64,000 nucleotides of DNA from Salmonella enterica subsp. houtenae serovar Houten (lineage in GTDB: Bacteria; Pseudomonadota; Gammaproteobacteria; Enterobacterales; Enterobacteriaceae), in assembly GCA_900478215.1 (NCBI GenBank), contig LS483478.1, forward strand, positions 3,596,001 to 3,660,000, written 5' to 3'. The notes below the pieces were generated by a model. That model saw only the letters and a list, made by a program, of their open reading frames with translations. It had not been told where the DNA came from and did no database searches. The position numbers were made by a program, and so were the translations under genes. Shown piece after piece: positions 34,757 to 44,067 of the stretch (positions are counted from its first letter, which is position 1; each line of letters starts with the position of its first letter).

Positions 34757-37186
34757 TCACGAATACTTCTTCGTGCGCCGCGTTGGGGCCGTATTCGCCG
34801 GATCGTCCGGCCAGACATGTTTGGGGTAACGGCCCTTCATCTCTTTTTGCACTTCGCGATACGCGCCCTGCCAGAAAGCGCTTAAATCGCGCGTAATCTG
34901 TAGCGGCCGCTGCGCGGGCGAAAGCAGTTCCAGCACCAGCGGTACTCGCCCCTGCGCAAGCGTCGGCGTACTTGCCTCGCCGAACATTTCCTGCATTCTG
35001 ACCGCCAGTGCGGGCGGGTTATCTTCATGATAACGAATCGTTATTCGGCTTCCCGTCGGCACAGTGTAATGCCCAGGCAGTTCACTATCCAGACGTTGCT
35101 GCATGGGATAGTTAAGCAGTCCCCGTAACGCCTGAGCCACATTCAGGGATTTCAGCCCGCGTAATGACTGTACCCCTGTCATGTGCGGCAGCAACCAGTT
35201 TTCCAGAGTCGCCAGCAGCGACGCCTCATCCACGGCAGGCCAATCATATTCCGGCAGCCATTTCGCCGCACAGTGCAGACGCAGACGGAACTGCTCCGCT
35301 TCCGGCGTCCAGTTAAGGATGGCCAGACCTTTATCGCGGATGCCGTTCAGCATCGCCTGATGAAGCACCTCTTCAGACGGCTTCGCCAGCGGCTGAACGT
35401 TAACCGTCAACTGCCCAATACGCATTCTGCGCCACGCTTTCAACGTTCCCTGCGCCTCGTCCCATTCAACCGTATCAGACTGGCGCAGTAAATCAGGACA
35501 CGCCTGAATCAGCGAGGCGATATCCAGCGGCTGCGCCAACAATATTCGGGCGTCCGGCGAGGCGCTGCCTTGCAGCAACAGCGGCGCGATCAGCCATTCA
35601 TGACGTCCCAACGCGTCATCCGCATCTAACATCGCCCCCATGCCATTGGCTAACTGATAGCGCCCTTCCTGACCGCGACGCCGCGCGATGCGGTCGCTGA
35701 ATGCGCGAGCCAGCAGCGGCGCGATAAGCGCGCTATCCGGCTCGCCATTGCGCACCTGCAGCCGTTTTAAAAGTTGCTGGCTACGCTGCTGCCAGCCCGG
35801 CAGTCGCCGCGAAAATACCACGCTTAAATCCGTACCGCCGCCGCGCGGCGGGTCCTCAAGGATGGCCGCGAGCATAGCGGCGGTGGCGGCGCTATCACCC
35901 TCGCCGGCGTTGACTAACATCGCCGCCAGGCGCGGATCGTTACCCATTGCCGCCATTTTCCGGCCCCGCGCGCTTAATCGATCGCCCTCCAGCGCGCCTA
36001 ACATCAATAATAAACGGCGGGCGGCCTGGAGATTCGCTTCCGGCGGCCTGTCCAGCCAGAACAACGATGCCGGATCGTGACATCCCCACTGCAACACCTC
36101 CATCAACACACCGGAGAGATCGCTGTGTAAGATTTCCGGATCGCTTTGCGCCGCCGCCCGCTCCGCCTGTTCTTTTGCCAGCAGATGTAAACAGATACCC
36201 GGCGCCAGTCGTCCGGCGCGCCCCGCACGCTGCGTCATTGACGCCTGACTTATACGCTGTGTCACCAGCCGCGTCAGTCCCGTTCGCGCGTCGAATCGCG
36301 CCACGCGTTCCTGAGCGCTATCGACGACCAGACGAATCCCTTCAATCGTCAAACTGGTTTCGGCAATGTTCGTCGCCAGCACAACTTTACGCATCCCGGC
36401 CGGCGCAGGGACAATCGCTTTACGTTGCGCCTCCAGAGACAATGCGCCATACAGAGGGCAAAGCAGAACATCGCTCCCTACCCGCGACGCCAAATGTTCA
36501 TGAACGCGCTGAATTTCGCCTACGCCGGGTAAAAATAGCAGCAGAGAGCCGCTTTCATTGCGCAGTAGTTCCGCTGTCGCCATCGCGACGGCTTCATCAA
36601 AACGCAAATGCGCCGCCAGCGGCTGATAACGTCGCGCCACCGGAAACGCGCGCCCCTCCGAGACGATCGTCGGCGCCTCGGGCAGTCGCTGACAAAGTCT
36701 ATTGTTATCCAGCGTCGCAGACATAATTAACAGCCTGAGATCGTCACGAAGTCCTTGCTGGATATCCAGCAGCAGCGCCAGAGCTAAATCCGCCTGTAAA
36801 CTGCGCTCATGAAATTCATCCAGTATCACCAGCCCCACGCCGCTTAATTCGGGATCGCGCTGAATCATTCTGGTCAATACGCCTTCTGTCACCACTTCCA
36901 GCCGGGTACGCGGCCCCACGCAGCTTTGCGCGCGCATCCGGTAGCCTACCGTTTCGCCAGGCTTTTCATTCACCCCCTCCGCCAGACGCTGCGCGACATT
37001 ACGCGCCGCCAGACGACGCGGTTCAAGCAGGAGGATTTTCCCCGCAACCGAGCCCTGTTGCAGAAGTTGCAACGGCAACCAGGTGGATTTCCCCGCCCCG
37101 GTAGGCGCGGACAACAAAACCTGCGGCGCGGTTTTTAGGGCTGTCAACAATTCAGGCAATACGGCGGCAACGGGCAATGACGTCAC
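34757..37186 (-). CDS. hrpB: HrpB, ATP-dependent RNA helicase-like protein (GTG start)
   Basis: HrpB is a DExH-box superfamily 2 protein whose role in E. coli is poorly known. The 809 residues contain Walker A APTGAGKSTW (near 30), the DEFH box LDEFHERSL (near 122), SATL motif III, motif VI QRAGRAGR (near 320), a winged-helix/ratchet region and the HrpB-specific C terminus. The start is GTG (VTSLPVAA), preceded by GGAG six to seven bases upstream; longer in-frame codons are not conserved. Divergent from thpR across 72 bp. Confidence 0.95.
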   Translation of the reverse strand: MTSLPVAAVLPELLTALKTAPQVLLSAPTGAGKSTWLPLQLLQQGSVAGKILLLEPRRLAARNVAQRLAEGVNEKPGETVGYRMRAQSCVGPRTRLEVVTEGVLTRMIQRDPELSGVGLVILDEFHERSLQADLALALLLDIQQGLRDDLRLLIMSATLDNNRLCQRLPEAPTIVSEGRAFPVARRYQPLAAHLRFDEAVAMATAELLRNESGSLLLFLPGVGEIQRVHEHLASRVGSDVLLCPLYGALSLEAQRKAIVPAPAGMRKVVLATNIAETSLTIEGIRLVVDSAQERVARFDARTGLTRLVTQRISQASMTQRAGRAGRLAPGICLHLLAKEQAERAAAQSDPEILHSDLSGVLMEVLQWGCHDPASLFWLDRPPEANLQAARRLLLMLGALEGDRLSARGRKMAAMGNDPRLAAMLVNAGEGDSAATAAMLAAILEDPPRGGGTDLSVVFSRRLPGWQQRSQQLLKRLQVRNGEPDSALIAPLLARAFSDRIARRRGQEGRYQLANGMGAMLDADDALGRHEWLIAPLLLQGSASPDARILLAQPLDIASLIQACPDLLRQSDTVEWDEAQGTLKAWRRMRIGQLTVNVQPLAKPSEEVLHQAMLNGIRDKGLAILNWTPEAEQFRLRLHCAAKWLPEYDWPAVDEASLLATLENWLLPHMTGVQSLRGLKSLNVAQALRGLLNYPMQQRLDSELPGHYTVPTGSRITIRYHEDNPPALAVRMQEMFGEASTPTLAQGRVPLVLELLSPAQRPLQITRDLSAFWQGAYREVQKEMKGRYPKHVWPDDPANTAPTRRTKKYS

Positions 37187-37258
37187 AAACGGCTCCACGG
37201 GGTTAACTTTCTTTGCGCCGCATTGTAGCATCGTGTTAATCCATAACCGAGTCTCCCT

Positions 37259-37789
37259 ATGTCTGAGCCAAAAAGGCTGTTTTTCGCTATTGACTTACCC
37301 AACGAGGCGCGCGCACAAATTATCGCCTGGCGCGCCGCCCATTTTGCGGCTGAAGACGGGCGCCCCGTCGCGGCGGCGAACTTACACCTGACGCTGGCCT
37401 TTTTAGGCGACGTCAGTGACGATAAGCAGCGTGCGCTGGCGCAGTTAGCCGGACGAATTCGCCAACCGGGCTTTACGCTGCATCTGGATGACGCCGGTCA
37501 GTGGCTGCGTTCGCGCGTTGTGTGGCTGGGAATGCGCCAGCCGCCGCGCGGGTTGTTGCAGTTAGCCAATATGCTGCGCGCGCAGGCCGCCCGCAGCGGT
37601 TGTTACCAAAGCCCGCAGCCTTTTCACCCGCATATTACGCTTCTGCGTGACGTCAGCCATGCGGTGGCTATCCCGCCGCCGGGCTTTTGCTGGTCATTTC
37701 CGGTCACGTCGTTTGCGCTTTACGCCTCTTCGTACGGGCAAGGCCGCACCCGCTACGCCGAACTGCAGCGCTGGACGCTGAGCGAATAA
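37259..37789 (+). CDS. thpR: ThpR (LigT), RNA 2',3'-cyclic phosphodiesterase
   Basis: This 2H-phosphoesterase family enzyme opens 2',3'-cyclic phosphate ends and, in vitro, forms 2'-5' linkages in tRNA half-molecules. The 176-residue protein has the two catalytic HxTx motifs, HLTL near residue 43 and HITL near residue 125. Start MSEPKRLFFAIDLP. sfsA follows 16 bp later on the same strand. Confidence 0.94.
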   Translation: MSEPKRLFFAIDLPNEARAQIIAWRAAHFAAEDGRPVAAANLHLTLAFLGDVSDDKQRALAQLAGRIRQPGFTLHLDDAGQWLRSRVVWLGMRQPPRGLLQLANMLRAQAARSGCYQSPQPFHPHITLLRDVSHAVAIPPPGFCWSFPVTSFALYASSYGQGRTRYAELQRWTLSE

Positions 37790-37805
37790 TAATGAAGGAA
37801 TGCCA

Positions 37806-38510
37806 ATGCTATTCTCCCCCCCTTTACAACGCGCTACGCTTATCCAGCGCTATAAACGTTTCTTAGCCGATGTGATCACCCCTGATGGTACGGCGCTCAC
37901 GCTGCACTGTCCCAATACCGGCGCAATGACCGGCTGCGCCACGCCCGGCGATACCGTCTGGTATTCGACATCAGAAAATACTAAACGCAAATACCCGCAC
38001 ACCTGGGAACTGACTGAAACGCAATCCGGCGCATTCATTTGTGTGAATACGCTGCGGGCGAACCGGCTAACGAAAGAAGCGATTCAAGAGAATCGCCTGC
38101 CGGAGCTGGCGGGGTACAATATTCTGAAAAGTGAAGTCAAATATGGCGCTGAACGCAGCCGTATAGATTTTATGTTACAGGCAGATTTCCGCCCAGACTG
38201 CTATATTGAAGTGAAATCGGTCACGTTAGCGGAAAAAGAAAACGGTTATTTTCCCGACGCCATCACCGAACGAGGGCAAAAACATCTTCGGGAGTTGATG
38301 GGCGTTGCGGCGGCAGGTCATCGCGCGGTGGTGTTGTTCGCGGTGCTGCACTCCGCCATTACACGTTTTTCACCCGCACGTCATATCGATATAAAATACG
38401 CGCAGCTATTGAGCGAGGCTCAGAATAAAGGCGTGGAAGTTTTAGCTTATAAAGCAGAACTTTCAGCCACAAAGATGGAACTGAACGAACCAGTACCCAT
38501 AACGTTGTAG
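37806..38510 (+). CDS. sfsA: SfsA, sugar fermentation stimulation protein
   Basis: SfsA was found as a factor that increases maltose enzyme expression; it is a DNA-binding protein with a nuclease-like fold, and its true activity is unclear. It has 234 residues. Typical stretches are HCPNTGAMTGCATPG near residue 38, IDFMLQADFRPDCYIEVKSVTL near 125 (with the acidic E-x-K nuclease-like core), and FPDAITERGQKHL. The start is the ATG of MLFSPP, with AAGGA six bases upstream. The ATG two codons earlier directly follows the ribosome-binding site and is too close. Confidence 0.93.
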   Translation: MLFSPPLQRATLIQRYKRFLADVITPDGTALTLHCPNTGAMTGCATPGDTVWYSTSENTKRKYPHTWELTETQSGAFICVNTLRANRLTKEAIQENRLPELAGYNILKSEVKYGAERSRIDFMLQADFRPDCYIEVKSVTLAEKENGYFPDAITERGQKHLRELMGVAAAGHRAVVLFAVLHSAITRFSPARHIDIKYAQLLSEAQNKGVEVLAYKAELSATKMELNEPVPITL

Positions 38511-38686
38511 TGGAATAACAGCCTGATTAATAAGTATTCTGGCCGCGTGCGTAAATACGCTTTTCCTCACAGGGTTGTCAAGTGTTACGTTTAGATAATT
38601 GCTATCCGGAAAAGCATCTGCTATTTATAGCGACCTGATTTTCCCCCGAACATGGGGATCGATAGTGCGTGTTAAGGAGAAGCAAC

Positions 38687-39142
38687 ATGCAAGAAGGGCA
38701 AAACCGTAAAACATCGTCCCTGAGTATTCTCGCCATCGCTGGGGTGGAGCCGTACCAGGAGAAACCGGGCGAAGAGTATATGAACGAAGCCCAGCTATCG
38801 CACTTCAAGCGTATTCTTGAAGCATGGCGTAATCAACTCCGGGATGAAGTCGATCGCACTGTGACGCACATGCAGGACGAAGCCGCCAACTTCCCCGATC
38901 CGGTCGATCGCGCCGCGCAGGAAGAGGAGTTTAGCCTGGAGTTACGTAATCGTGACCGTGAGCGCAAACTGATCAAAAAGATCGAGAAGACGCTGAAGAA
39001 AGTGGAAGATGAAGACTTCGGTTATTGCGAGTCCTGCGGGGTGGAGATTGGTATCCGCCGCCTGGAGGCGCGTCCGACAGCCGATCTGTGCATCGACTGC
39101 AAAACGCTGGCTGAAATTCGCGAAAAACAGATGGCGGGTTAA
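38687..39142 (+). CDS. dksA: DksA, RNA polymerase-binding transcription factor
   Basis: DksA works with ppGpp at RNA polymerase to repress rRNA and activate biosynthetic promoters. The 151 residues have a coiled-coil domain whose tip contains FPDPVDRA (the two key Asp) and a C-terminal zinc finger with four Cys (YCESCGVE and DLCIDCKTL). The ATG follows AAGGAGAAGCAAC, a strong ribosome-binding site. In E. coli it is also required for amino-acid promoter activation and rpoS expression. Confidence 0.98.
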   Translation: MQEGQNRKTSSLSILAIAGVEPYQEKPGEEYMNEAQLSHFKRILEAWRNQLRDEVDRTVTHMQDEAANFPDPVDRAAQEEEFSLELRNRDRERKLIKKIEKTLKKVEDEDFGYCESCGVEIGIRRLEARPTADLCIDCKTLAEIREKQMAG

Positions 39143-39171
39143 TCCCGTTCGTTTCTACCCTATTTATGACA

Positions 39172-39199
39172 GGCGGGAGTTTTCCCGCCTTATTCTTTA
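39172..39199 (+). terminator. Terminator between dksA and gluQ
   Basis: A perfect 7-bp stem GGCGGGA/TCCCGCC with loop GTTT is followed by TTATTCTTTATT. It lies 12 bp before the gluQ start, so read-through would be needed for dksA-gluQ co-transcription, as described in E. coli and Shigella. Confidence 0.8.
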
Positions 39200-39210
39200 T
39201 TGCCCGCAGC

Positions 39211-40107
39211 ATGAGTGACTCACACTATATTGGCCGTTTCGCGCCGTCGCCCTCCGGCGAACTGCACTTCGGCTCATTAATCGCCGCCCTCGGCAGCTAT
39301 CTACAAGCCCGTGCGCAACGCGGAGTCTGGCGCGTTCGCATAGAGGATATCGATCCCCCGCGTGAAGTTCCCGGTGCCGCAGCGACCATTCTGCGCCAGC
39401 TGGAACATTACGGCCTGCACTGGGATGGCGAGGTCTTATGGCAATCACAGCGTCATGAGGCCTATCGCGAGGCGCTGGCCTGGCTTCACGAGCAGGGACT
39501 GAGCTACTACTGCACCTGTCCCCGTTCGCGCATTCAACGTCTGGGCGGTATTTACGACGGCCATTGCCGGACGTTATGCCACGGGCCGGAGAATGCCGCC
39601 GTCAGAATTAAACAGCAGCATCCGGTGATGCGTTTCTATGATGTCTTGCGCGGCGACATCCAGGCCGACCCTCAACTGGCCGGCGAAGATTTTATTATCC
39701 ACCGCCGCGACGGACTGTTTGCTTATAATCTGGCCGTGGTGGTTGACGATCATTTTCAGGGAGTGACGGAGATCGTCCGCGGCGCGGATTTAATCGAACC
39801 GACCGTCCGACAACTTTCGCTGTATAAGCAGTTTGGCTGGCGCGCGCCGGGTTACATTCATCTTCCGTTGGCACTCAACGAACAAGGCGCTAAACTTTCC
39901 AAACAAAATCATGCCCCTGCGCTTCCAACGGGCGATCCGCGCCCGGTACTTGTCCAGGCATTACGCTTTTTGGGCCAGCGTGCCGTCGTAGCGTGGCAGG
40001 AGATGTCTGTTGAGGAGTTGCTGCGCTTTGCGGTGGCGCACTGGAGGCTTACAGCCGTACCCACATCGGCTAATGTAAATCCGGCATTCTCAAATGCGTC
40101 TCGCTGA
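39211..40107 (+). CDS. gluQ: GluQ, glutamyl-queuosine tRNA(Asp) synthetase
   Basis: GluQ-RS resembles the catalytic domain of glutamyl-tRNA synthetase but attaches glutamate to the queuosine base of tRNA(Asp). The 298-residue protein has the HIGH-like FAPSPSGELHFGSL, the zinc-site cysteines in YYCTCPRSRI and GHCRTLC, and the KMSKS-like KLSKQ. It lacks the anticodon-binding domain, as expected. Start MSDSHYIGR was chosen; an in-frame ATG 15 codons upstream lies within the terminator hairpin. Confidence 0.94.
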   Translation: MSDSHYIGRFAPSPSGELHFGSLIAALGSYLQARAQRGVWRVRIEDIDPPREVPGAAATILRQLEHYGLHWDGEVLWQSQRHEAYREALAWLHEQGLSYYCTCPRSRIQRLGGIYDGHCRTLCHGPENAAVRIKQQHPVMRFYDVLRGDIQADPQLAGEDFIIHRRDGLFAYNLAVVVDDHFQGVTEIVRGADLIEPTVRQLSLYKQFGWRAPGYIHLPLALNEQGAKLSKQNHAPALPTGDPRPVLVQALRFLGQRAVVAWQEMSVEELLRFAVAHWRLTAVPTSANVNPAFSNASR

Positions 40108-40268
40108 GCTATGATTAGCCGCTATTTTTACTCATCGTCTTTCGCATCGCTGCGGCGTTAATGATGCTTACAGCCCGGGTCGCGTTGTTCTTTTACGTCC
40201 GTTTGCCGTAATGCGAAAGACACAGAGTCAGTTGATCTTATTAATGTATGACACTACCGAGGTGCGCT

Positions 40269-41666
40269 ATTTTTACCCGAGTCGCTAATTTTTGCCGTAA
40301 GGTGTTAAGCCGCGAGGAGAGCGAGGCAGAACAAGCCGTCGCCCGTCCACACATGACGATTATCCCGCGTGAACAGCACGCTATCTCCCGCAAAGATATC
40401 AGTGAAAATGCCCTCAAGGTACTGTACCGACTGAACAAAGCGGGTTATGAAGCTTACCTGGTCGGCGGCGGCGTCCGCGATCTCCTGCTCGGCAAAAAGC
40501 CGAAGGATTTCGACGTGACCACCAACGCAACACCGGATCAGGTACGGAAATTATTCCGCAATTGCCGTCTGGTAGGGCGTCGTTTTCGCCTGGCTCACGT
40601 AATGTTTGGCCCGGAAATTATCGAAGTGGCAACGTTTCGTGGTCATCATGAAGGCAGTGAAAGTGACCGTACTACTTCCCAGCGTGGGCAAAACGGTATG
40701 CTGCTGCGCGATAATATCTTCGGCTCTATCGAAGAAGATGCTCAGCGCCGCGATTTCACCATCAACAGCCTTTACTACAGCGTGGCGGATTTTACCGTGC
40801 GTGATTACGTCGGCGGGATGCAGGATCTGAAAGAAGGCGTGATTCGTCTGATCGGCAATCCGGAAACGCGCTACCGCGAAGATCCGGTTCGGATGCTGCG
40901 CGCCGTACGTTTCGCCGCGAAGCTCCATATGCGTATTAGCCCTGAAACGGCTGAGCCAATCCCGCGTCTGGCAACCTTGCTAAACGACATTCCTCCCGCG
41001 CGCCTGTTCGAAGAGTCGCTGAAATTGTTGCAGGCAGGGAACGGTTTTGAAACCTATCAACAACTGCGGGAATACAACCTCTTCCAGCCGTTGTTTCCCA
41101 CCATTACGCGTTATTTCACCGAAAACGGCGACAGCGCAATGGAACGCATCATTGCACAGGTGTTGAAGAATACGGATAACCGCATCCGTAACGAGATGCG
41201 CGTTAACCCGGCATTCTTGTTTGCCGCCATGTTCTGGTATCCGCTGCTGGAGATGGCGCAAAAAATCGCGCAGGAGAGCGGCCTTGCCTATTACGATGCT
41301 TTCGCGCTGGCCATGAATGACGTGCTGGATGAAGCCTGCCGTTCACTGGCGATCCCGAAACGCCTTACCACGCTTACCCGTGATATCTGGCAGCTTCAGT
41401 TACGGATGTCGCGACGTCAGGGCAAACGCGCCTGGAAGCTGATGGAACATCCGAAATTCCGCGCCGCATTTGATTTGCTGGAGCTGCGCGCTCAGGTGGA
41501 AAATAATACTGAACTGCAACGTCTGGCGCAGTGGTGGGGCGAGTTTCAGGCTTCCGCGCCGCCGGAGCAAAAAGGGATGCTCAACGAGCTGGACGACGAT
41601 CCTGCGCCACGCCGCCGCCGTTCACGTCCGCGCCGAAAAGCGCCGCGTCGCGAGGGCACCGTATGA
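40269..41666 (+). CDS. pcnB: PcnB, poly(A) polymerase I (AUU start)
   Basis: PcnB adds 3' poly(A) tails that target RNAs for decay and controls the copy number of antisense-RNA-regulated plasmids. The conserved N terminus is FTRVANFCRKVLSREE, preceded by ATT, with GAGG six bases upstream. Starting there gives 465 residues, the family length, and matches the non-canonical AUU start reported in E. coli. An upstream ATG at 40248 is in frame but has no such ribosome-binding site. The nucleotidyltransferase motif is LVGGGVRDLLLG...KDFDVTT; the end is Arg-rich (RRRRSRPRRKAPRR). It overlaps folK by 4 bp. Confidence 0.95.
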   Translation: MFTRVANFCRKVLSREESEAEQAVARPHMTIIPREQHAISRKDISENALKVLYRLNKAGYEAYLVGGGVRDLLLGKKPKDFDVTTNATPDQVRKLFRNCRLVGRRFRLAHVMFGPEIIEVATFRGHHEGSESDRTTSQRGQNGMLLRDNIFGSIEEDAQRRDFTINSLYYSVADFTVRDYVGGMQDLKEGVIRLIGNPETRYREDPVRMLRAVRFAAKLHMRISPETAEPIPRLATLLNDIPPARLFEESLKLLQAGNGFETYQQLREYNLFQPLFPTITRYFTENGDSAMERIIAQVLKNTDNRIRNEMRVNPAFLFAAMFWYPLLEMAQKIAQESGLAYYDAFALAMNDVLDEACRSLAIPKRLTTLTRDIWQLQLRMSRRQGKRAWKLMEHPKFRAAFDLLELRAQVENNTELQRLAQWWGEFQASAPPEQKGMLNELDDDPAPRRRRSRPRRKAPRREGTV

Positions 41667-42142
41667 CGATCGCGTATATCGCGCTTGGCAGTAATCTGGC
41701 CTCTCCGCTGGAGCAGGTCAATGCTGCCCTGCAGGCTATCGCCGATATTCCCGATAGCCGTATCGTCGCGGTCTCTTCGTTTTACCGCACGCCGCCGCTT
41801 GGTCCACAGGATCAGCCTGACTACCTGAACGCCGCGGTGGCGCTGGATACGGCGCTCAGCGCAGAAGCGCTGCTCAACCATACCCAGCGCATTGAACTGC
41901 AGCAGGGCCGCACACGCAAAGCAGAACGCTGGGGGCCGCGTACGCTGGACCTTGATATTATGCTGTTTGGCGATAGCGTGATTCATACCGAACGTCTGAC
42001 AGTACCGCACTACGACATGAAAAACCGTGGCTTTATGCTGTGGCCGCTGTTTGAAATTGCTCCCGATCTGGTTTTCCCCGATGGACTCCCCCTGCGACAG
42101 CAACTGACATTTCTGGCAGTAGAAAAACCTGCCGGCTGGTAA
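41663..42142 (+). CDS. folK: FolK, hydroxymethyldihydropterin pyrophosphokinase
   Basis: FolK transfers pyrophosphate from ATP to 6-hydroxymethyl-7,8-dihydropterin in folate synthesis. The 159-residue protein has the N-terminal IALGSNLASPLEQV and the signature RWGPRTLDLDIMLFG (near residue 88) with the two metal-binding Asp. The start overlaps the pcnB stop in ATGA, indicating translational coupling. panB follows after 122 bp. Confidence 0.97.
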   Translation: MTIAYIALGSNLASPLEQVNAALQAIADIPDSRIVAVSSFYRTPPLGPQDQPDYLNAAVALDTALSAEALLNHTQRIELQQGRTRKAERWGPRTLDLDIMLFGDSVIHTERLTVPHYDMKNRGFMLWPLFEIAPDLVFPDGLPLRQQLTFLAVEKPAGW

Positions 42143-42264
42143 AGGATATGCTCCTTTCTTTAGCGTTTACTGCTGTCATGCCAATCGATTGCTTAAATCA
42201 ATTGCCCCCCTGGATATGACTGTTAGAATGCCGGTAAATATGAACTTTACCATCAGGAAACGTT

Positions 42265-43056
42265 ATGAAACCTACCACTATCGCCCTGCTGCAAAAGTAT
42301 AAGCAAGAAAAAAAACGCTTCGCCACCATTACCGCCTACGATTACAGTTTTGCCAAACTGTTCGCCGATGAAGGACTGAGTGTGATGCTGGTCGGCGACT
42401 CGCTGGGCATGACGGTACAGGGGCACGACTCCACGTTGCCGGTGACCGTGGAAGATATCGCCTACCACACTCGCGCGGTACGTCGCGGCGCGCCGAACTG
42501 CCTGCTGCTCGCCGATCTGCCGTTTATGGCTTACGCTACGCCGGAACAAACCTTCGAGAACGCCGCCGTCGTGATGCGCGCGGGGGCCAATATGGTCAAA
42601 ATCGAGGGCGGCGCATGGCTTACCGATACCGTGAAAATGCTGACCGAACGTGCGGTACCGGTGTGCGGTCATCTGGGGCTAACGCCGCAGTCGGTCAATA
42701 TTTTTGGCGGTTACAAAGTTCAGGGGCGCGGTGATGCGGGCGATCGACTGCTCAGTGATGCTCTGGCGCTGGAAGCGGCGGGCGCACAACTACTGGTGCT
42801 GGAGTGCGTGCCGGTCGAGCTGGCGAAACGCGTCACCGAAGCCTTACGCATCCCGGTGATCGGCATCGGCGCGGGTAATGTCACCGACGGGCAGATCCTC
42901 GTCATGCATGACGCCTTCGGCATTACTGGCGGGCATATCCCTAAATTTGCGAAAAATTTCCTCGCCGAAGCGGGCGACATACGCGCCGCCGTACGGCAGT
43001 ATATGGCTGAAGTCGCGTCCAGCGTTTATCCGGGCGAAGAACACAGTTTCCATTAA
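42265..43056 (+). CDS. panB: PanB, ketopantoate hydroxymethyltransferase
   Basis: PanB makes ketopantoate from alpha-ketoisovalerate and methylene-THF, the first step of pantoate synthesis. The 263 residues form a TIM barrel with the metal/substrate residues in VGDSLGMTVQG (near 44), VKIEGG (near 112) and GIGAGNVTDGQILV (near 190). Start MKPTTIALLQ. It is separated from panC by a REP pair. Folate supplied through FolK is its one-carbon source. Confidence 0.97.
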   Translation: MKPTTIALLQKYKQEKKRFATITAYDYSFAKLFADEGLSVMLVGDSLGMTVQGHDSTLPVTVEDIAYHTRAVRRGAPNCLLLADLPFMAYATPEQTFENAAVVMRAGANMVKIEGGAWLTDTVKMLTERAVPVCGHLGLTPQSVNIFGGYKVQGRGDAGDRLLSDALALEAAGAQLLVLECVPVELAKRVTEALRIPVIGIGAGNVTDGQILVMHDAFGITGGHIPKFAKNFLAEAGDIRAAVRQYMAEVASSVYPGEEHSFH

Positions 43057-43075
43057 TTTTCCGACTGAGAGCATT

Positions 43076-43150
43076 TGTAGGCCGGAGAGGATGCTTTTGC
43101 GTCGCCACCCGCCCAACTGCCTGATGGCGCTACGCTTATCAGGCCTACAG
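43076..43150. repeat. REP pair between panB and panC
   Basis: GTAGGCCGGAGAGGATGC and, in inverted orientation, GCCTGATGGCGCTACGCTTATCAGGCCTAC form a BIME-like unit inside the panB-panC transcript. Confidence 0.8.
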
Positions 43151-43178
43151 ATTATCAGGCAACTCAAGGAGTCACGGT

Positions 43179-44030
43179 GTGTTAATTATTGAAACCCTGC
43201 CGCTGCTGCGCCAGCATATCCGCCGTTTGCGTCTGGAAGGCAAACGTATTGCGCTGGTGCCAACGATGGGTAACTTGCATGATGGACATATGAAACTTAT
43301 TGATGAAGCTAGAGACCGCGCTGATGTGGTAGTGGCCAGTATCTTCGTCAACCCGATGCAGTTTGATCGCCCGGACGATCTGACGCGCTATCCACGCACG
43401 TTGCAGGAAGATTGTGAAAAGCTGAATAAGCGCAAAGTCGATATCATATTTGCCCCGGCTCCGGACCAGATCTATCCGCAGGGTGCGGAAGGACAAACGT
43501 ATGTTGACGTTCCCGGCCTCTCCACCATGCTGGAAGGCGCCAGCCGTCCGGGACACTTCCGCGGCGTTTCCACCATCGTCAGCAAGCTGTTCAATCTGAT
43601 CCAACCGGATCTCGCCTGCTTTGGCGAGAAGGATTTCCAGCAACTGGCATTGATCCGCAAAATGGTCGCCGATATGGGCTATGATATTGAGATCGTCGGC
43701 GTACCTATCGTCCGCGCTAAAGACGGACTGGCGCTTAGTTCGCGTAACGGCTACCTGACGGTAGAGCAACGTAAGATAGCGCCGGTTTTATATAAAGTGA
43801 TGAGTAATTTAGGCGAAAAATTACAAGCCGGGGAGCGCGACCTTGAAGAGATCATTGCTATCGCAGGCCAGGAGTTAAAGGAAAAAGGCTTCCGCCCTGA
43901 TGATATCCAGATCCGCGATGCCGACACGCTATTCGAACTAACGGACGCCACTCAACGCGCGGTGATCCTGATGTCGGCATGGCTCGGACAAGCACGGCTT
44001 ATCGATAACCAGGTTGTGGCGTTAAGCTAG
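43179..44030 (+). CDS. panC: PanC, pantothenate synthetase (GTG start)
   Basis: PanC condenses pantoate and beta-alanine with ATP to give pantothenate. The 283-residue protein belongs to the nucleotidyltransferase superfamily, with the HIGH-like PTMGNLHDGHMKL (near 28), FGEKDFQQL (near 148) and the KMSKS-equivalent ALSSRNGYL (near 184). The start codon is GTG with AAGGAG seven bases upstream. Its beta-alanine comes from PanD, encoded just downstream past the rpnC remnant. Confidence 0.97.
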   Translation: MLIIETLPLLRQHIRRLRLEGKRIALVPTMGNLHDGHMKLIDEARDRADVVVASIFVNPMQFDRPDDLTRYPRTLQEDCEKLNKRKVDIIFAPAPDQIYPQGAEGQTYVDVPGLSTMLEGASRPGHFRGVSTIVSKLFNLIQPDLACFGEKDFQQLALIRKMVADMGYDIEIVGVPIVRAKDGLALSSRNGYLTVEQRKIAPVLYKVMSNLGEKLQAGERDLEEIIAIAGQELKEKGFRPDDIQIRDADTLFELTDATQRAVILMSAWLGQARLIDNQVVALS

Positions 44031-44039
44031 CCAGCATCG

Positions 44040-44067
44040 ACTGGCGCCAGCGACTGTTAGCGCCAGT
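44040..44067 (+). terminator. Hairpin after panC
   Basis: ACTGGCGC (44040-44047) pairs with GCGCCAGT (44060-44067) just past the panC stop, overlapping the end of the rpnC remnant. A clear T-run is missing, so it may be a stem protecting the 3' end rather than an intrinsic terminator. Confidence 0.45.

Noticed and set aside
35947..36726. 259-codon Arg/Pro-rich ORF antisense to hrpB
   Set aside because: Composition typical of a GC-rich shadow frame; no start signal.
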